Of a stretch of 26,302 nucleotides of DNA, positions 1 to 8,849 are shown piece after piece (position 1 is the stretch's first letter; each line of letters starts with the position of its first letter). The position numbers and the translations under genes were made by a program. The notes under the pieces are model-generated. The model saw only the letters and a program-made list of their open reading frames with translations, was not told where the DNA came from and made no database searches. This stretch comes from Silene noctiflora (Eukaryota; Streptophyta; Magnoliopsida; Caryophyllales; Caryophyllaceae), in the NCBI GenBank assembly GCA_009801015.1, contig VHZZ01000233.1:208327-234628 (forward strand). The letters are read 5' to 3'.

Positions 1-297
1 CCCACAATACCTTCCCTCTCTTCAATCACCTCAACCCACAACAATACTTTATACTTATTTTAATCAAATTCTTAATTTTTGTGCCAAAGAGGAAATGGGA
101 GAGTTATTAAGAATAAGAGGTAGTAATTATTACCGTAGAGAATAACTTGACACGTACTTACTATTAGTTTCGTGACAAAAAACAAACTCATTAAAAAAAA
201 TCACAACTTAGAAGTGAAAATTTAAATTTTTTTAATAATAAACTAAAATAAAAATAAAAACTCTATATACCGCGCAATTGCGCGGAATCTATACTAG
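1..297 (+). mobile_element. 3' end of a Helitron (5' end not identified)
   Basis: A perfect 16-bp palindrome, CCGCGCAATTGCGCGG, occupies 270-285 and is followed nine bases later by CTAG at 294-297, then T. A GC-rich hairpin shortly before a terminal CTRR, with insertion next to T, is the hallmark of Helitron 3' ends, and plant Helitrons often have this type of CGCG hairpin. The DNA before it is AT-rich and non-coding, as in non-autonomous members. I could not find the 5' TC terminus, so the left limit is the window edge and not an observed boundary. Confidence 0.55.
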
Positions 298-703
298 TAA
301 TAAATAAATGTAATTGTAAATTTTTTTTACAATGTCCCTTAAACACCATATTACCATACTTCGTTAAAAGTGGTTAAAATACATAACAAACGGATTCTCT
401 TTTTTTTTTGATATAATATTCATGTTTTTTATAAAATAGATTATTGGTTTCGGAAACTAATATTGAGAAATGGGTTAGGACTTTGGGATAAATACAGCTC
501 GAAAACAAAACAAAACAAGTTAAATGCCTTACTCAAATAAGGGGAGTCCTCTTTTTTTCGCGCTCCAAGCAAATTCCCATCATAACTCAAAAGACGCATC
601 AGGACACATGACAAAGTTAAAAGTTATCGACAAAGATGATTCTCGGTAAATAAAACAACTTGAACAGTTCTATTTATTTCTATGAACTCCAGGTTTATAT
701 GGC
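1..703. other. Intergenic region below A1, with a Helitron end
   Basis: No coding region is visible here. Positions 1-297 look like the 3' part of a Helitron, listed separately. From about 540 to 703 the sequence is alignable with the stretches just below A2 (about 9630-9803) and, less well, A3 and A4. It is therefore probably the 3' untranslated region of A1. An AATAAA hexamer lies on the minus strand at 673-678, but it is so close to the stop codon that I do not claim it as the poly(A) signal. The motif at 486-518 recurs in part near 9103-9130. Confidence 0.5.
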
Positions 704-3612
704 TCAAAACGCGGAGCTCATGGGAACGAGATAAGCGGTGGAGGCAAGAGCAACACCGATTGCTAAAGCGACGTGGCCTGCAGCACGTCGAGGCATGATG
801 AGACCATACAGTAGCATCATGAAAGCAGCCTCGTTCAGTTTCATGAGCGTCTTTCCCTTACCAGTTTTCACCATTCCAGAAGTGACCAGCTGGTAAATAT
901 TCTGCATAGTTGCCGCTGAAAATAGAAGGCCCATCTCTGGTCTCGCTATTATTTCAATATAATCCTTTGCAAATCCAGCATATTCAACAGACTTATTCTT
1001 GCACCACGATTTAAAACCTGCTGCCTCTATCACGACTCCGCTCTCCATTTTGATGTTATACTTATATTCATCCTTCAACTTGTTTACTGTTTCAACAGGA
1101 GTGAACAATGCATAAGCATAACCATCTTCCTTCAACTCTTTCACCTTCTCAACAGGAATTAACTTCAATGGACAACCATCATCCTTTGACACTTTCACTG
1201 CTTCAATAGAAATGAATTTCAATGCATGATCATCATCCTTCAACGGGATGCACAACAATCCATAACCTTCATCCTTCAACTCTTTCACTCTTTCAACAGG
1301 ATTGAACTTCAACACAGTACCTTTATCCACCCACTCTTTCATTATCCTTTCAATACCATCATTTGCAGCTCTAACATCATTACCTTTATCCTCCAACTCT
1401 TTCACTATCCATTCAACAAGTCCTTCACTCTTCCGGTTGCATTCACAGAGTACTTCCTCTGTCTTGACCCCGCTCTCCAAATCAATGTCATCTTTATATG
1501 CGAACCCTTTCACCGTTTTAATGGGAATAAGAGTCCTTGCATAGTCTCCAATCTAACAAACCGAAAGATGGAATAACTATTAGGATTTAGTGTTAGCCTA
1601 TAAGGTTAACCAAAAAAATTAGTTGAATGATATAACAGGCCTAAATTGTGGCAGATCTTGGAGTAAAAACTTGACAGAAAATAATCTTTTAACAATTAAC
1701 GTTAGGTTTATCAAAATTGACAACTTGTGCCTGCACAGGCCAAATGCTTATAAACTAAAATGTTTATGAAGTTAAAAAGCTAATGGGGGTAGACCTTCCA
1801 TGTAGTTGAGAGGACTGAATCATCTACAAGTGGTCGAGGAATTGGTAAACTAGTTCGAAATATTCGGCACGGAAGTATGGAACTAACACAAGTATTTAAA
1901 AGGATTTGGATCATCAACAGAGAAGGAAGGGAAGGAGGAAAGAAATGAGAAAACAGTGAGAGTGAGTCAGAGGAAATGAAGCTAAAGAAAGGGGAGGGTG
2001 TGGCAGTTTAAACAATCAGAATTTCAAAAATATTGTTTATAAAGGAGAATACATCATTCCTCCACATTGAAGGACTTTGTTTATTACACAGAAAGGTAGC
2101 TCAAGCAAAGAAACAAAAATTACAAAAATACTCACTCTCCCTAGTAGGTGAACCCCAGACTTCTGTTGAACTCTTTCCTTGATATCATCATCAACAATAA
2201 AATGTAGATAGAGAACTATGCCAAATACAGAGCAGAAGAGCAGAAATACATCAGAAATCAAAGCAATCGTATAAATTTTTGGTAAATAGTACGATGAAAA
2301 CTGAAATAAACCCTAAAATAACAAAGATATTACACTCCGTACAAGTCAGAGGAGAAGAAAAAGTGCAACGCACAAGTTCAACACTCTAATCTTTAAAAAA
2401 TATGGAACACTCGCATGTGATGTGCACAATTTGCACATTCTCGACAGTTAAAATGGTCTATGCAAAACAAACATATCATACAGGGATTCGAAGGAGAGAA
2501 AAGGTCAATCTTCTTCGTTTGGTTACAATTAATTTGAGGAAAATTGAAGTGGAGGGAAAGGAATCATCCATTTCTCCCATTTTTTCAATGACGTCTATAA
2601 TTCATTTTACTGTGGGAGACTATGACAGAATGGTTTATGCTTATCTAGGATTTTTCAGCTCTTGCTAATTGGCGACAATTTAGCAAATATTCAGGAAAAG
2701 AGTCATATTGTGAAGTACATTAGTGTTTTTATCAGTTAATGGCAGGGTTGCTTTTCTTCTTTGTCTGAATAGACATGAAGAAATCTACTCTGCCCCGCAT
2801 ATGCTAAATAAATGCTTAAATGGTTGACAAGAAGATATATCGAGATTAAAAAAGGGTTTGAAGTATGAAATTCTAGTAAAAACATAAAGTACAAAAAATG
2901 GGTACTTATCTAATCCTTTACTCGTAGTCAACTGTCTAGTGGAATAGCTTATACAATACACTACATGGATTTTTTCAGAACGGTAAATACTAGATTATCG
3001 AATCACTGAAAGAAACTGACACTGCATGTCAGAATCAAACTACATGTTCGGTTGCCTGTTTAGCAGTGGAACCTGTTGGCACACCTCACTTGATACTAAA
3101 AAAAAACAAAACAGGGCTACATAAAAAAAAAAGGAAAAGATCAGAAAATCCACAGAAGTTCAGCTAGGCACAGTTTAATAAAGTTCTTGGGAGTTGATAA
3201 AAAAATTAAACCTCAGAAATCTAAGTAGAGTGCAATCAAAGTTCAGCAATATTATATTAACTAGCTTAGCGTATCTAATTAGCCCTTCAAAGCATGATTT
3301 AAAATCTCGGCCGAGTTGTATCGGATTTTCACTCTACCAATACGAGATAACGGTGGAGAAATCACTCAGATTCCCCGCGATCCGTCCGGGACGGCCGATT
3401 TAGGACCGATTATACCGCTACCGCGTCTACGACCGACACCGAGATTTTGAACCATGCTTCAATGTACTTGACTGAAAAACGAGGGAGAGTAAAGACGGTA
3501 TACCAGGAATAGCAGGGCTGCCTGGCTTGGTAGCTGCCACATCCTTATTTGCTACCAACCTGATTTTCCCCAATATTTCAGATTCAGATATTTCTTGCAT
3601 CATGTTTTCCAT
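704..3612 (-). CDS. A1: three-exon membrane-type protein with 18-aa repeats
   Basis: I do not recognise this family. The model is join(3504-3612, 2136-2215, 704-1552) on the minus strand, 345 codons plus stop. Exon 1 starts at MENMM and ends at a G|GTATAC donor in phase 1. Exon 2 (80 nt) lies between a GGCATAG acceptor and a GTGAGT donor. Exon 3 follows TTAG in phase 0. Residues 127-232 hold imperfect 18-residue repeats of the type KFIPVEAVKVSKDDG, rich in K, D and E; one unit is shortened to 12 and one extended to 20. The conserved C-terminal domain is residues 270-345: a GLLFS start, the QNIYQLVTSG motif, a GKGKTLMK stretch, then two hydrophobic segments (about 305-317 and 321-338) separated by MPRR. 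No signal peptide is evident. A membrane location is inferred from the C-terminus. The start is the first ATG shared by all paralogues. B1 lies divergently 306 bp away. Confidence 0.72.
1046..1363 (-). repeat. 54-bp coding repeats in A1 exon 3
   Basis: About six tandem units code for 18 residues each, with a consensus near K-F-I-P-V-E-x-V-K-E-L-K-D-D-G-Y-A-L. On the plus strand they appear as recurring TTCAACAGGAATGAA and CATCATCCTTCAAC stretches. One unit has lost six codons and another has gained two. All changes keep the frame, which fits coding constraint. Confidence 0.8.
1553..2135 (-). other. A1 intron 2 (583 bp)
   Basis: This stretch lies between the GTGAGT donor of exon 2 and the TTAG acceptor of exon 3. 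No further coding segment is visible. It shares blocks with the corresponding introns of A2, A3 and A4, for example the sequence around 1640-1760, as expected for duplicated genes. A purine-rich GGAAGG tract lies at about 1920-1945. Confidence 0.55.
2216..3503 (-). other. A1 intron 1 (1288 bp)
   Basis: This is the long first intron of A1. I see no credible exon in it. Several blocks, such as 2735-2810 and 2920-3010, are alignable with intron 1 of A2, A3 and A4, including CTTTGTCTGAATAGACATG. These are explained by common descent of the cassettes. Small open frames within it (for example 2402-2668) are not conserved in the other cassettes. Confidence 0.5.
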
Positions 3613-3918
3613 TTGTTTTTAAAATTTTAAAATAATCTAACAAAATGTGATTATTTTCAGTAGTAGGTAGTATTGATTTGAGTGTTCCTTAACACGCCTG
3701 AAAACAAAAGGCCGACAAACACTTTTTCCCTAGCTATGTGAAACGAAGAAATTGCGCTGCAGATGCAAGGGTGGACCTAGTTTTGTTAATTAATGTAACT
3801 TTTTACCAGTGATTAGCGAGATGTCGCTACCATTAAGACTTTTGTATAACTCGGTGGGTGAAATGTCCCTACCACCATGACTTTGGTATAACTTTGAACA
3901 AGTAAAAGAAGAAGAAAA
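3613..3918. promoter_or_regulatory. A1-B1 bidirectional promoter with a doubled box
   Basis: This is the 306-bp head-to-head spacer between the A1 and B1 start codons. A box of the form ATGTCNCTACC...GACTTTNGTATAACT occurs twice on the plus strand, at 3821-3851 and 3863-3893, 42 bp apart. The same doubled arrangement is present in the three other cassettes. The box ends in a TATAAC element that could serve as a TATA-like site for B, but transcription starts are unknown. The spacer must contain both 5' untranslated regions. Confidence 0.6.
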
Positions 3919-4275
3919 ATGATCATTAAAACATACATACAGTTTCTGAAGGCTTCTTGCACAGCATATATGGCGAAGGAACTCAAGGAAGGAATACTAC
4001 ATGGTGAGAAGCAGAGGACAGTGAATGGCATGCTCATGACAACCCTTATGGCGAACTTTTTATTGAAAGGGCTAATGTTCATGCACGGTGACCTGCAAAC
4101 TGCAACGATCAAGGCTACCAAAATGGCTCTAATTGTGGCCTTCATCAGCTCTCTTCTGGCAGCACTCACCAACCACCAAAATAACTTGAGGTTTACAAGG
4201 CTTTGCTCTTACTTATCAGTAGCATGTCTCCTGACATCGGCGGGACTACTCCTTTCGAGCTTTAATGAAAGTTGA
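3919..4275 (+). CDS. B1: 118-aa protein with three hydrophobic segments
   Basis: Family not recognised; intronless in the coding part. The N-terminus (about 1-36) is polar and basic, with a YMAKELKEG motif. It is followed by hydrophobic segments at about 37-55 (GMLMTTLMANFLL), 68-84 (LIVAFISSLLAAL) and 95-115 (YLSVACLLTSAGLLL). This suggests a small membrane protein, by inference. The ATG at 3919 was preferred to the later in-frame ATG (MAKEL) because the same upstream ATG and open frame (MxIKTYI) are kept in all four copies. B1 has one extra codon (GILHG against GIHG elsewhere), giving 118 rather than 117 residues. The C-terminal 45 codons are almost unchanged between copies. It is divergent from A1 and shares its promoter region. 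A conserved GTAAGT about 60 bases after the stop may begin a 3' untranslated intron. Confidence 0.75.
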   Translation: MIIKTYIQFLKASCTAYMAKELKEGILHGEKQRTVNGMLMTTLMANFLLKGLMFMHGDLQTATIKATKMALIVAFISSLLAALTNHQNNLRFTRLCSYLSVACLLTSAGLLLSSFNES

Positions 4276-4951
4276 ACCCTGGGAAGCAAGAAGCAAAACT
4301 GCAATACAGCGATGGTATCAAATCGAAGATAAACAGTAAGTCCTTTTGTGTCTTAGATGCAAGATTCATGAATAAATAAGAGCTACTAGTTAATCATCTG
4401 AACCAATTGGATATCAGATCTTCGATGCAAGAGTGTTTTTAATTTAATTTAGAGCTTTGGAGTAATACATTTCTCTGTTTCTGTACGCTTTATAGTTGTG
4501 TTCCTTGACTATTATGCAAGTGGATTCCAATCTTATCGTTCTTTTAGACATCCAGTTGGGTTATAACAAAAACAAGCCTCACCACCTTCCCACCAAAGGT
4601 GTTCTTTATCCTAGTATCAACGAACGGATTCTTGATGTTGCTGCCTACTCCAGTTAAAAAACAATAGCTCAGTTCACTTCCTAAGTAATGGCAAAGTTTG
4701 AGAGCGCAATTTCATGAAAATTAGCAGTGGAATCCCCCCAATTTTCTTGAATTTTATGATGACTTTAATGAGTAGGAGTATTCATTTCAGACAATCCTAG
4801 GGATGCTGCAATTCCGGGAATGCTTAGTGGTTCACAAATTATAGAATAAGATCTCTTACACTACGAGACAACCCTTTTCTTGTTCACAAATTATAGAATA
4901 AATACTCCTAATTGTTTAACCAATAAAAGGATCGCTTCACATGGTAAGAAG
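4276..4951 (+). other. B1 downstream region, possible 3' UTR intron
   Basis: Probable 3' untranslated and flanking sequence of B1, clearly alignable with 13346-14015 in cassette 2 and partly with 20616-21010 in cassette 3. A GTAAGT donor-like site at 4336 and an AG at 4519-4520 are both kept in the three complete cassettes, so a 3' UTR intron is possible. An open stretch at about 4521-4657 is shared with cassette 2 but most differences change amino acids, and cassette 3 has lost it, so it is not called as coding. Confidence 0.4.
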
Positions 4952-5359
4952 CTATGTTATCTTGACTCTTCACTTTTCGGACCGTACCCGTGTCAACACG
5001 ACACGACATGGATATGGGTATGGATTCCGTACCCAACACTTATCAGTCCGACACTTTTCCTAAGACGACTTAACTAGTGAGGCTTGCACCACAATAGTAG
5101 AGGAAAAGGGGTTTATAAGGCATTTAGTACTATATTTAATGACTTTAAGTCTTATTTGTCGAACATCTTTCCATTACACTAAAACAAATTGGAATATTAC
5201 AAATTTAGAAGTGTATTTTTGCATTGAAGACGTGTCCCCACATCCGTGTCCTCATTTTAGGACAGACTCCCCGTGTCTCGAGATTTTGGTTATGCCGAAT
5301 TCAACACTCGGATATGTACCCGTGTCTGACGCTCGTAACCAAGTTAGAGAGTATCATAG
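4952..5359. mobile_element. 408-bp inverted-repeat element with 8-bp TSD
   Basis: The element is flanked by GTAAGAAG at 4944-4951 and 5360-5367. Cassette 2 has a single GTAAGAAG at 14016-14023 in matching flanks, which is the uninterrupted site. The ends are inverted: CTATGTTATC on the left and the complement of GAGTATCATAG on the right, followed on both sides by a GTACCCGTGTC-type segment. Small plant elements starting CTATGTT with inner GTGTCNGACACG stretches are common. The 8-bp duplication fits hAT or Mutator-like transposition, and I cannot choose between them. It encodes nothing obvious. Confidence 0.75.
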
Positions 5360-5556
5360 GTAAGAAGTCTTACACAATCATTTGTTTGCCCCTCACAAAG
5401 ATTAATTTATTATTCTCTCCATTTATAAACCCTTCACAAAGAAGTCTTCATAGGATTTACCAAACTGACACAAAACATTTGCATTGGACTGAACGGAGAG
5501 ATTAATAATAAAGAAATAACACCAGTTAAACAAAAATCATTAAAATAAAGAAATTA

Positions 5557-5745
5557 CCGTGCCCACTTTCATCGGTAGCAGATCGAGCAATTAACCTAAT
5601 TACAGCTAACTATCCAATGACTTTGCTCACAGAATTAGTGATTGGATTTGGTGTTTTCTATGTATGCTCTTACTAAACAGACAGTTTCTTCAGCCAATTC
5701 TTCAAGAATTTGATTTTGGAGTGATTTTGTGTTTTTGGTTACATG
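5557..5745 (-). pseudogene. Relic of PSA3-like exon 1, middle part (copy 1)
   Basis: This stretch is alignable on the minus strand with 8555-8740, the part of the PSA3-like exon that encodes VKAYIENTNPF and IGLIARIANDEGG. It carries substitutions and small indels that break the frame, and the start and the 3' part of the exon are absent. The matching relic in cassette 2 is at 14210-14410. It was copied with the cassette and is not expected to be functional. Confidence 0.55.
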
Positions 5746-6122
5746 TGGAACAACCAATGTTTAGTATGTGCCTTCCGTGCAAAGGGCCAGGTCAGAACAA
5801 TCAGATCCGGGTTGGTCCACCTGACCCAAAATTAGCCTGCAGCGAGGATGGATCAGCTTAGACCAAACCCTATAACAGCGAGTGTATGGATCAGGTTGGA
5901 TCAGACCTGACAGGCTGGACTTTTTTTTTTTTTTGTTTTTTAGCTGGTCGAGGGTTAGACAGGCTAGGAAAGGCCAGCCCTGAATTGGCCCGGTTAGAGT
6001 GGTCAGACTGGTCAGTGGTCACCTCTAAACCCTTGTAGCTTAATTGTATAGGCAACTAAAATGTGATTTAAACTTAGTTAACACAAATACTTTTCCTCTT
6101 GTGGCTATCTATTGGAGATTAA
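5746..6122. repeat. Degenerate GGGTTGG/GACCAG-rich intergenic tract
   Basis: Non-coding. The stretch 5785-6010 contains many short variants of GGTTGG, GATCAG and GACCTGAC, then a poly-T run at 5923-5933. A related but diverged tract lies at about 14450-14705 in cassette 2. Such pyrimidine/purine-biased degenerate repeats are common between plant genes, and no function is inferred. Confidence 0.4.
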
Positions 6123-6742
6123 AGATTTAAATTTTACCTCAGTGAAAAAAAAAATAGTATTGTCCTAACTACTATAGATATTTTGCTAAAATTTTGAGAA
6201 GTCCTGCACCAAGTGCTTCTAACCAGCAGTACAGTAAGACATATAATGGATAGCCTGCCTGCTCATTGTATAACATGACCACAGTTTATCAGCTATATTG
6301 AGGCATCAGAGGCCGGGAATGCTTTACAAAAGTTCAACAACGTCAACTGGAAGTATATTTTTGTTATCGTAGTTGGGGTTGCTTAAACTCTGAGGTACTT
6401 TGTCGATCACTATCCCTTCAAATAATAAAAATTTCAATCAGAGCAATTTGCTTCGACTCAGCTCTAACATGTAATGAACTGATTTTGGATTTGACAGTAA
6501 CGAGTGAAATTAAGATAACTGGCATTGTAATTGAGAAGACTATTTCTGAGGCATGAAGTTCGGAGAAAACCATCAACACATGTGAAATATTTTATTGGTA
6601 AAACGGTGGAAATCATGAGCTGAAATAAACTGAAAGTCATATGGCAACAACTTAGTAATTCATAAAAGAAAATATAATTCAGAAAGTGGAATGCCAATAC
6701 GTTCATAAAACCAAAAATCCTGCAATCTGGAAACTTCATTCT
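6123..6742. repeat. 620-bp block identical to 14811-15430
   Basis: Read side by side, this block and 14811-15430 match at every base, with a constant offset of 8688 and no gap. The sequence immediately outside is homologous but clearly diverged on both sides. No conserved gene is recognised inside: the longest minus-strand frame (start 6739) has no known motifs, and its identity in both copies simply follows from the DNA identity. It is best read as a recent gene-conversion tract, or an assembly artefact. Confidence 0.85.
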
Positions 6743-6994
6743 TTCTGGCCGTCTATTGTAAACTACTGTCCGGGTAGTAAATCAGCACATCAGTTACTTG
6801 TAGGTCATAGACACAAAGTCTAACATAGGTAGTTGATATTACTCCGACTCTAAAAGTGTGTCTAAGTGTCGAACTCCTCTATTTTACGACATATCCACCT
6901 TCTTTTTGGCCTAAAATGACCTGTCCAAGCGTCATACTCATGTGTACCAGGGTCTAAGTGTCGAGTGTCCGAAACAGATACGTGAGGTAAATAA
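6743..6994. other. Intergenic, GTGTCGA-rich diverged sequence
   Basis: Non-coding. Positions 6835-6900 (CTCCGACTC, AAGTGTCGAACTC and nearby) match 15618-15690 in cassette 2. There, an extra stretch of about 90 bp (15528-15621) bounded by TATTA is present before the match. The second part, 6915-6985, repeats the GTGTCGAGTGTCCGA theme, as in the inner parts of the element at 4952-5359, so this may be a damaged relative. Confidence 0.35.
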
Positions 6995-7085
6995 GTAATA
7001 CAAAGCGTCGGACAAAGGGAAGGGGGATTCGAACATAAGGCCTAATGTCCACAATAACTCCATCTTAACCGCTATGCTAATACTT
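6995..7085 (-). mobile_element. Possible tRNA-derived SINE head
   Basis: On the minus strand the sequence reads TTAGCATAGCGGTTAAGATG, a fair Pol III A-box, and about 30 bases later GTTCGAATCC, a B-box. The spacing suits a tRNA-derived SINE. Cassette 2 keeps a GGATTCGAAC piece near 15827 but not the A-box part. No poly(A) tail or target duplication was found, so the call is tentative. Confidence 0.35.
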
Positions 7086-7379
7086 TTTCGAAAACAAGAG
7101 GAGGCCTAAATTCATAAACTCAACAAGGTTCCATAATCAATTTATCCACTTTACCAACATTAGTCATACAACTTGATCTTCTGGATACGGCTAACTAACA
7201 TTAAATAATCAATAATTCCAAACAAAAACAATTAAATTAAGCCAAACCCAGAATACTAAACTCAAGATACGACAAAATAATTTAAAATTAAGCAAATCAC
7301 ACACATTAATCAAAGGCCAAGTCTTCTGAGAGACCGTCTCATATTACGATAATATAATACTGTAGTATGAATTACCTTG

Positions 7380-7598
7380 CTGCAACGAACTTGGAATTCA
7401 TAAAAGCTCTAGAATCATTAATCGTACGCTTATAATGCCAACCCTTGTTCTAAACTCAGCAAAATCAATAATATCCCCAGGATTAAAGGTTGAATTAGGG
7501 TTTGTGAGTTGATGCAAGGTGTGAAAATGGTGGGTGGGAATGGAACGAGTGTAAGAGTGTCTTGCTGAGACTTGAGAAGAAGAGCGAGTGTTCGCCAT
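7380..7598 (-). pseudogene. Relic of PSA3-like exon 1 with internal deletion (copy 2)
   Basis: The start (MANTRSSSQVSARHSYT) and the 3' end of the exon are present, including GDIIDFAEFR and an AAG|GTAATT donor. The region coding for VKAYIEN through IANDEGG, roughly 55-60 codons relative to the copy at 8440-8840, is missing. After FAEFRTRVG the frame drifts. This is the only copy with a clear ATG and it shows what the original N-terminus was. A non-functional relic is the best reading. Confidence 0.55.
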
Positions 7599-7600
7599 TG

Positions 7601-8439
7601 TTGTGATTTTTACGAGAGGTTCAGGTTACTCCATCATGTTATGCTAGCATAGAAACTTACCGTGATTTCTTAATGGCCTCGGAGCGGAGGAATTGGATTA
7701 TCTACTCTCAAATCTCGATAGTTAATTAATTATTGTTAGAGCTGACAAGTCTGACCTGAGATGTGTGACCTGATTCGAATCCGAGCAGACCAAATCGATA
7801 GGAGTCGAAAATTTTGTGACCCGGCCTATCGACCCTGACCCATAACTCGACAAGACTTGATAATCAATGACGCGAACCCAACCCAGACCCGACTCAATAT
7901 GAACCCGACCAGGTATTAGTCTGATTAAATTGATGACCAATAATTATAAGCTAAATATCGATCAATTGAAAGAGATTTAGTGTTTAATTTGATATACGGA
8001 GTATTTAACTTAATAATTAAGTAATTAGACTAAATAACGGTAGAAAAAACTATATTTAATCATCAAAAATTGAAGTAATGTGATAAAATCGCTAGACCAG
8101 ATACATCATTTGACCCAAAAATAACCAGCACCTATAGCGGGCTGATCCTAACCCGACTCGAACATAAAAAGTATGCTAACCCGATATAACAAGAACCCGA
8201 TATAACCCGGCCCGACTTAACTCAAAAACACACATATTAATCGAAAAGGTAAATCTTCTAAGAGATGGTTTCACATTTGGATGACACAAAAGGCTTATCT
8301 ATCTCCTGGTGAAGGATAACAAACATCAGATAATCAAGAATTCCAAACAAAGAGCACTAAACTCAATACAAAACACACATATTAATCGAAAGAGTAAGTC
8401 ATCTAAGAGTCGGTCTCACAATAACACGAATAACAGTAC
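7601..8439. repeat. Intergenic DNA with degenerate GACCCG tracts
   Basis: No gene is seen. Two tracts, about 7740-7915 and 8095-8225, are made of short variants of CCCGAC, GACCCG and ACCCGATATAAC. The stretch 8220-8270 and the stretch just below copy 3 (8370-8425) both carry the sequence CACACATATTAATCGAAA, followed by a TCTTCTAAGAGA-type motif. A relative also lies at 7305-7350 and 15985-16040. It marks the former intron side of each PSA3-like exon copy. Confidence 0.4.
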
Positions 8440-8840
8440 CTTGCCACCGCGGCGAACTTCAAATTCATAAAAAGCTCTAGAATCATTAATAGTACACTTA
8501 TTACCAACCCGTCTTCGAAACTCCGCAAAATCAATAATATCACCNGCAACACCACCTTCATCATTAGCAATCCTAGCAATTAATCCAATTACAGGCAATG
8601 ATCCAATAACTTTACTCGCAAAATTAGTGAATGGATTTGTGTTTTCAATGTATGCTTTTACTACTAAACAATTTCTTCTCCGAATTTTTGAGGAATTTGA
8701 TTTTTGGGTGATTTTGTGGTTTGAATTGAAGGTTGAATTAGGGTTTATGCGTTGATGGAAGGTTTGGAAATGGTGGGTGGGGATAAACGGAGTATAAGAG
8801 TGTCTAGCTGAGATTTGTGGGATAGTGCCACTTGCATATC
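8440..8840 (-). pseudogene. PSA3: PSA3-like exon 1, longest copy, no start codon (copy 3)
   Basis: The minus strand reads through a transit-peptide-like segment (SARHSYTPFIPTHHFQTFH, rich in S, T and H), then LVVKAYIENTNPFTNFASK, IGSLPVIGLIARIANDEGG, DIIDFAEFRRRVGNK and SRAFYEFEVRRGGK, to an AAG|GTACTG donor at 8440. The conserved part matches my memory of PSA3 (PDE329), a chloroplast photosystem I assembly factor of land plants. This family identification is from memory only. The exon that should continue with the rest of the protein is not found at lower coordinates, and no in-frame ATG precedes residue S of SARHS (8811). One undetermined base lies at 8545. It is called a truncated pseudogene, although a live gene with an unseen upstream exon cannot be fully excluded. 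Confidence 0.55.
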
Positions 8841-8849
8841 GTGAGATGA

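Noticed and set aside
1546..1552. Splicing exon 1 of A directly to the first AG of exon 3
   Set aside because: The phases do not match and this gives an early stop in A2, A3 and A4, which led to the search for the middle exon.
3813..4172. Minus-strand frames across B genes (also 13018-13242)
   Set aside because: These are shadows of the B genes; the B frame is the one with conserved start, stop and hydrophobic pattern.
6464..6739. Minus-strand frame of 91 codons, repeated at 15152-15469
   Set aside because: Identity between the copies comes from the 620-bp identical DNA block and gives no evidence of selection on a protein. The peptide shows no known motif.
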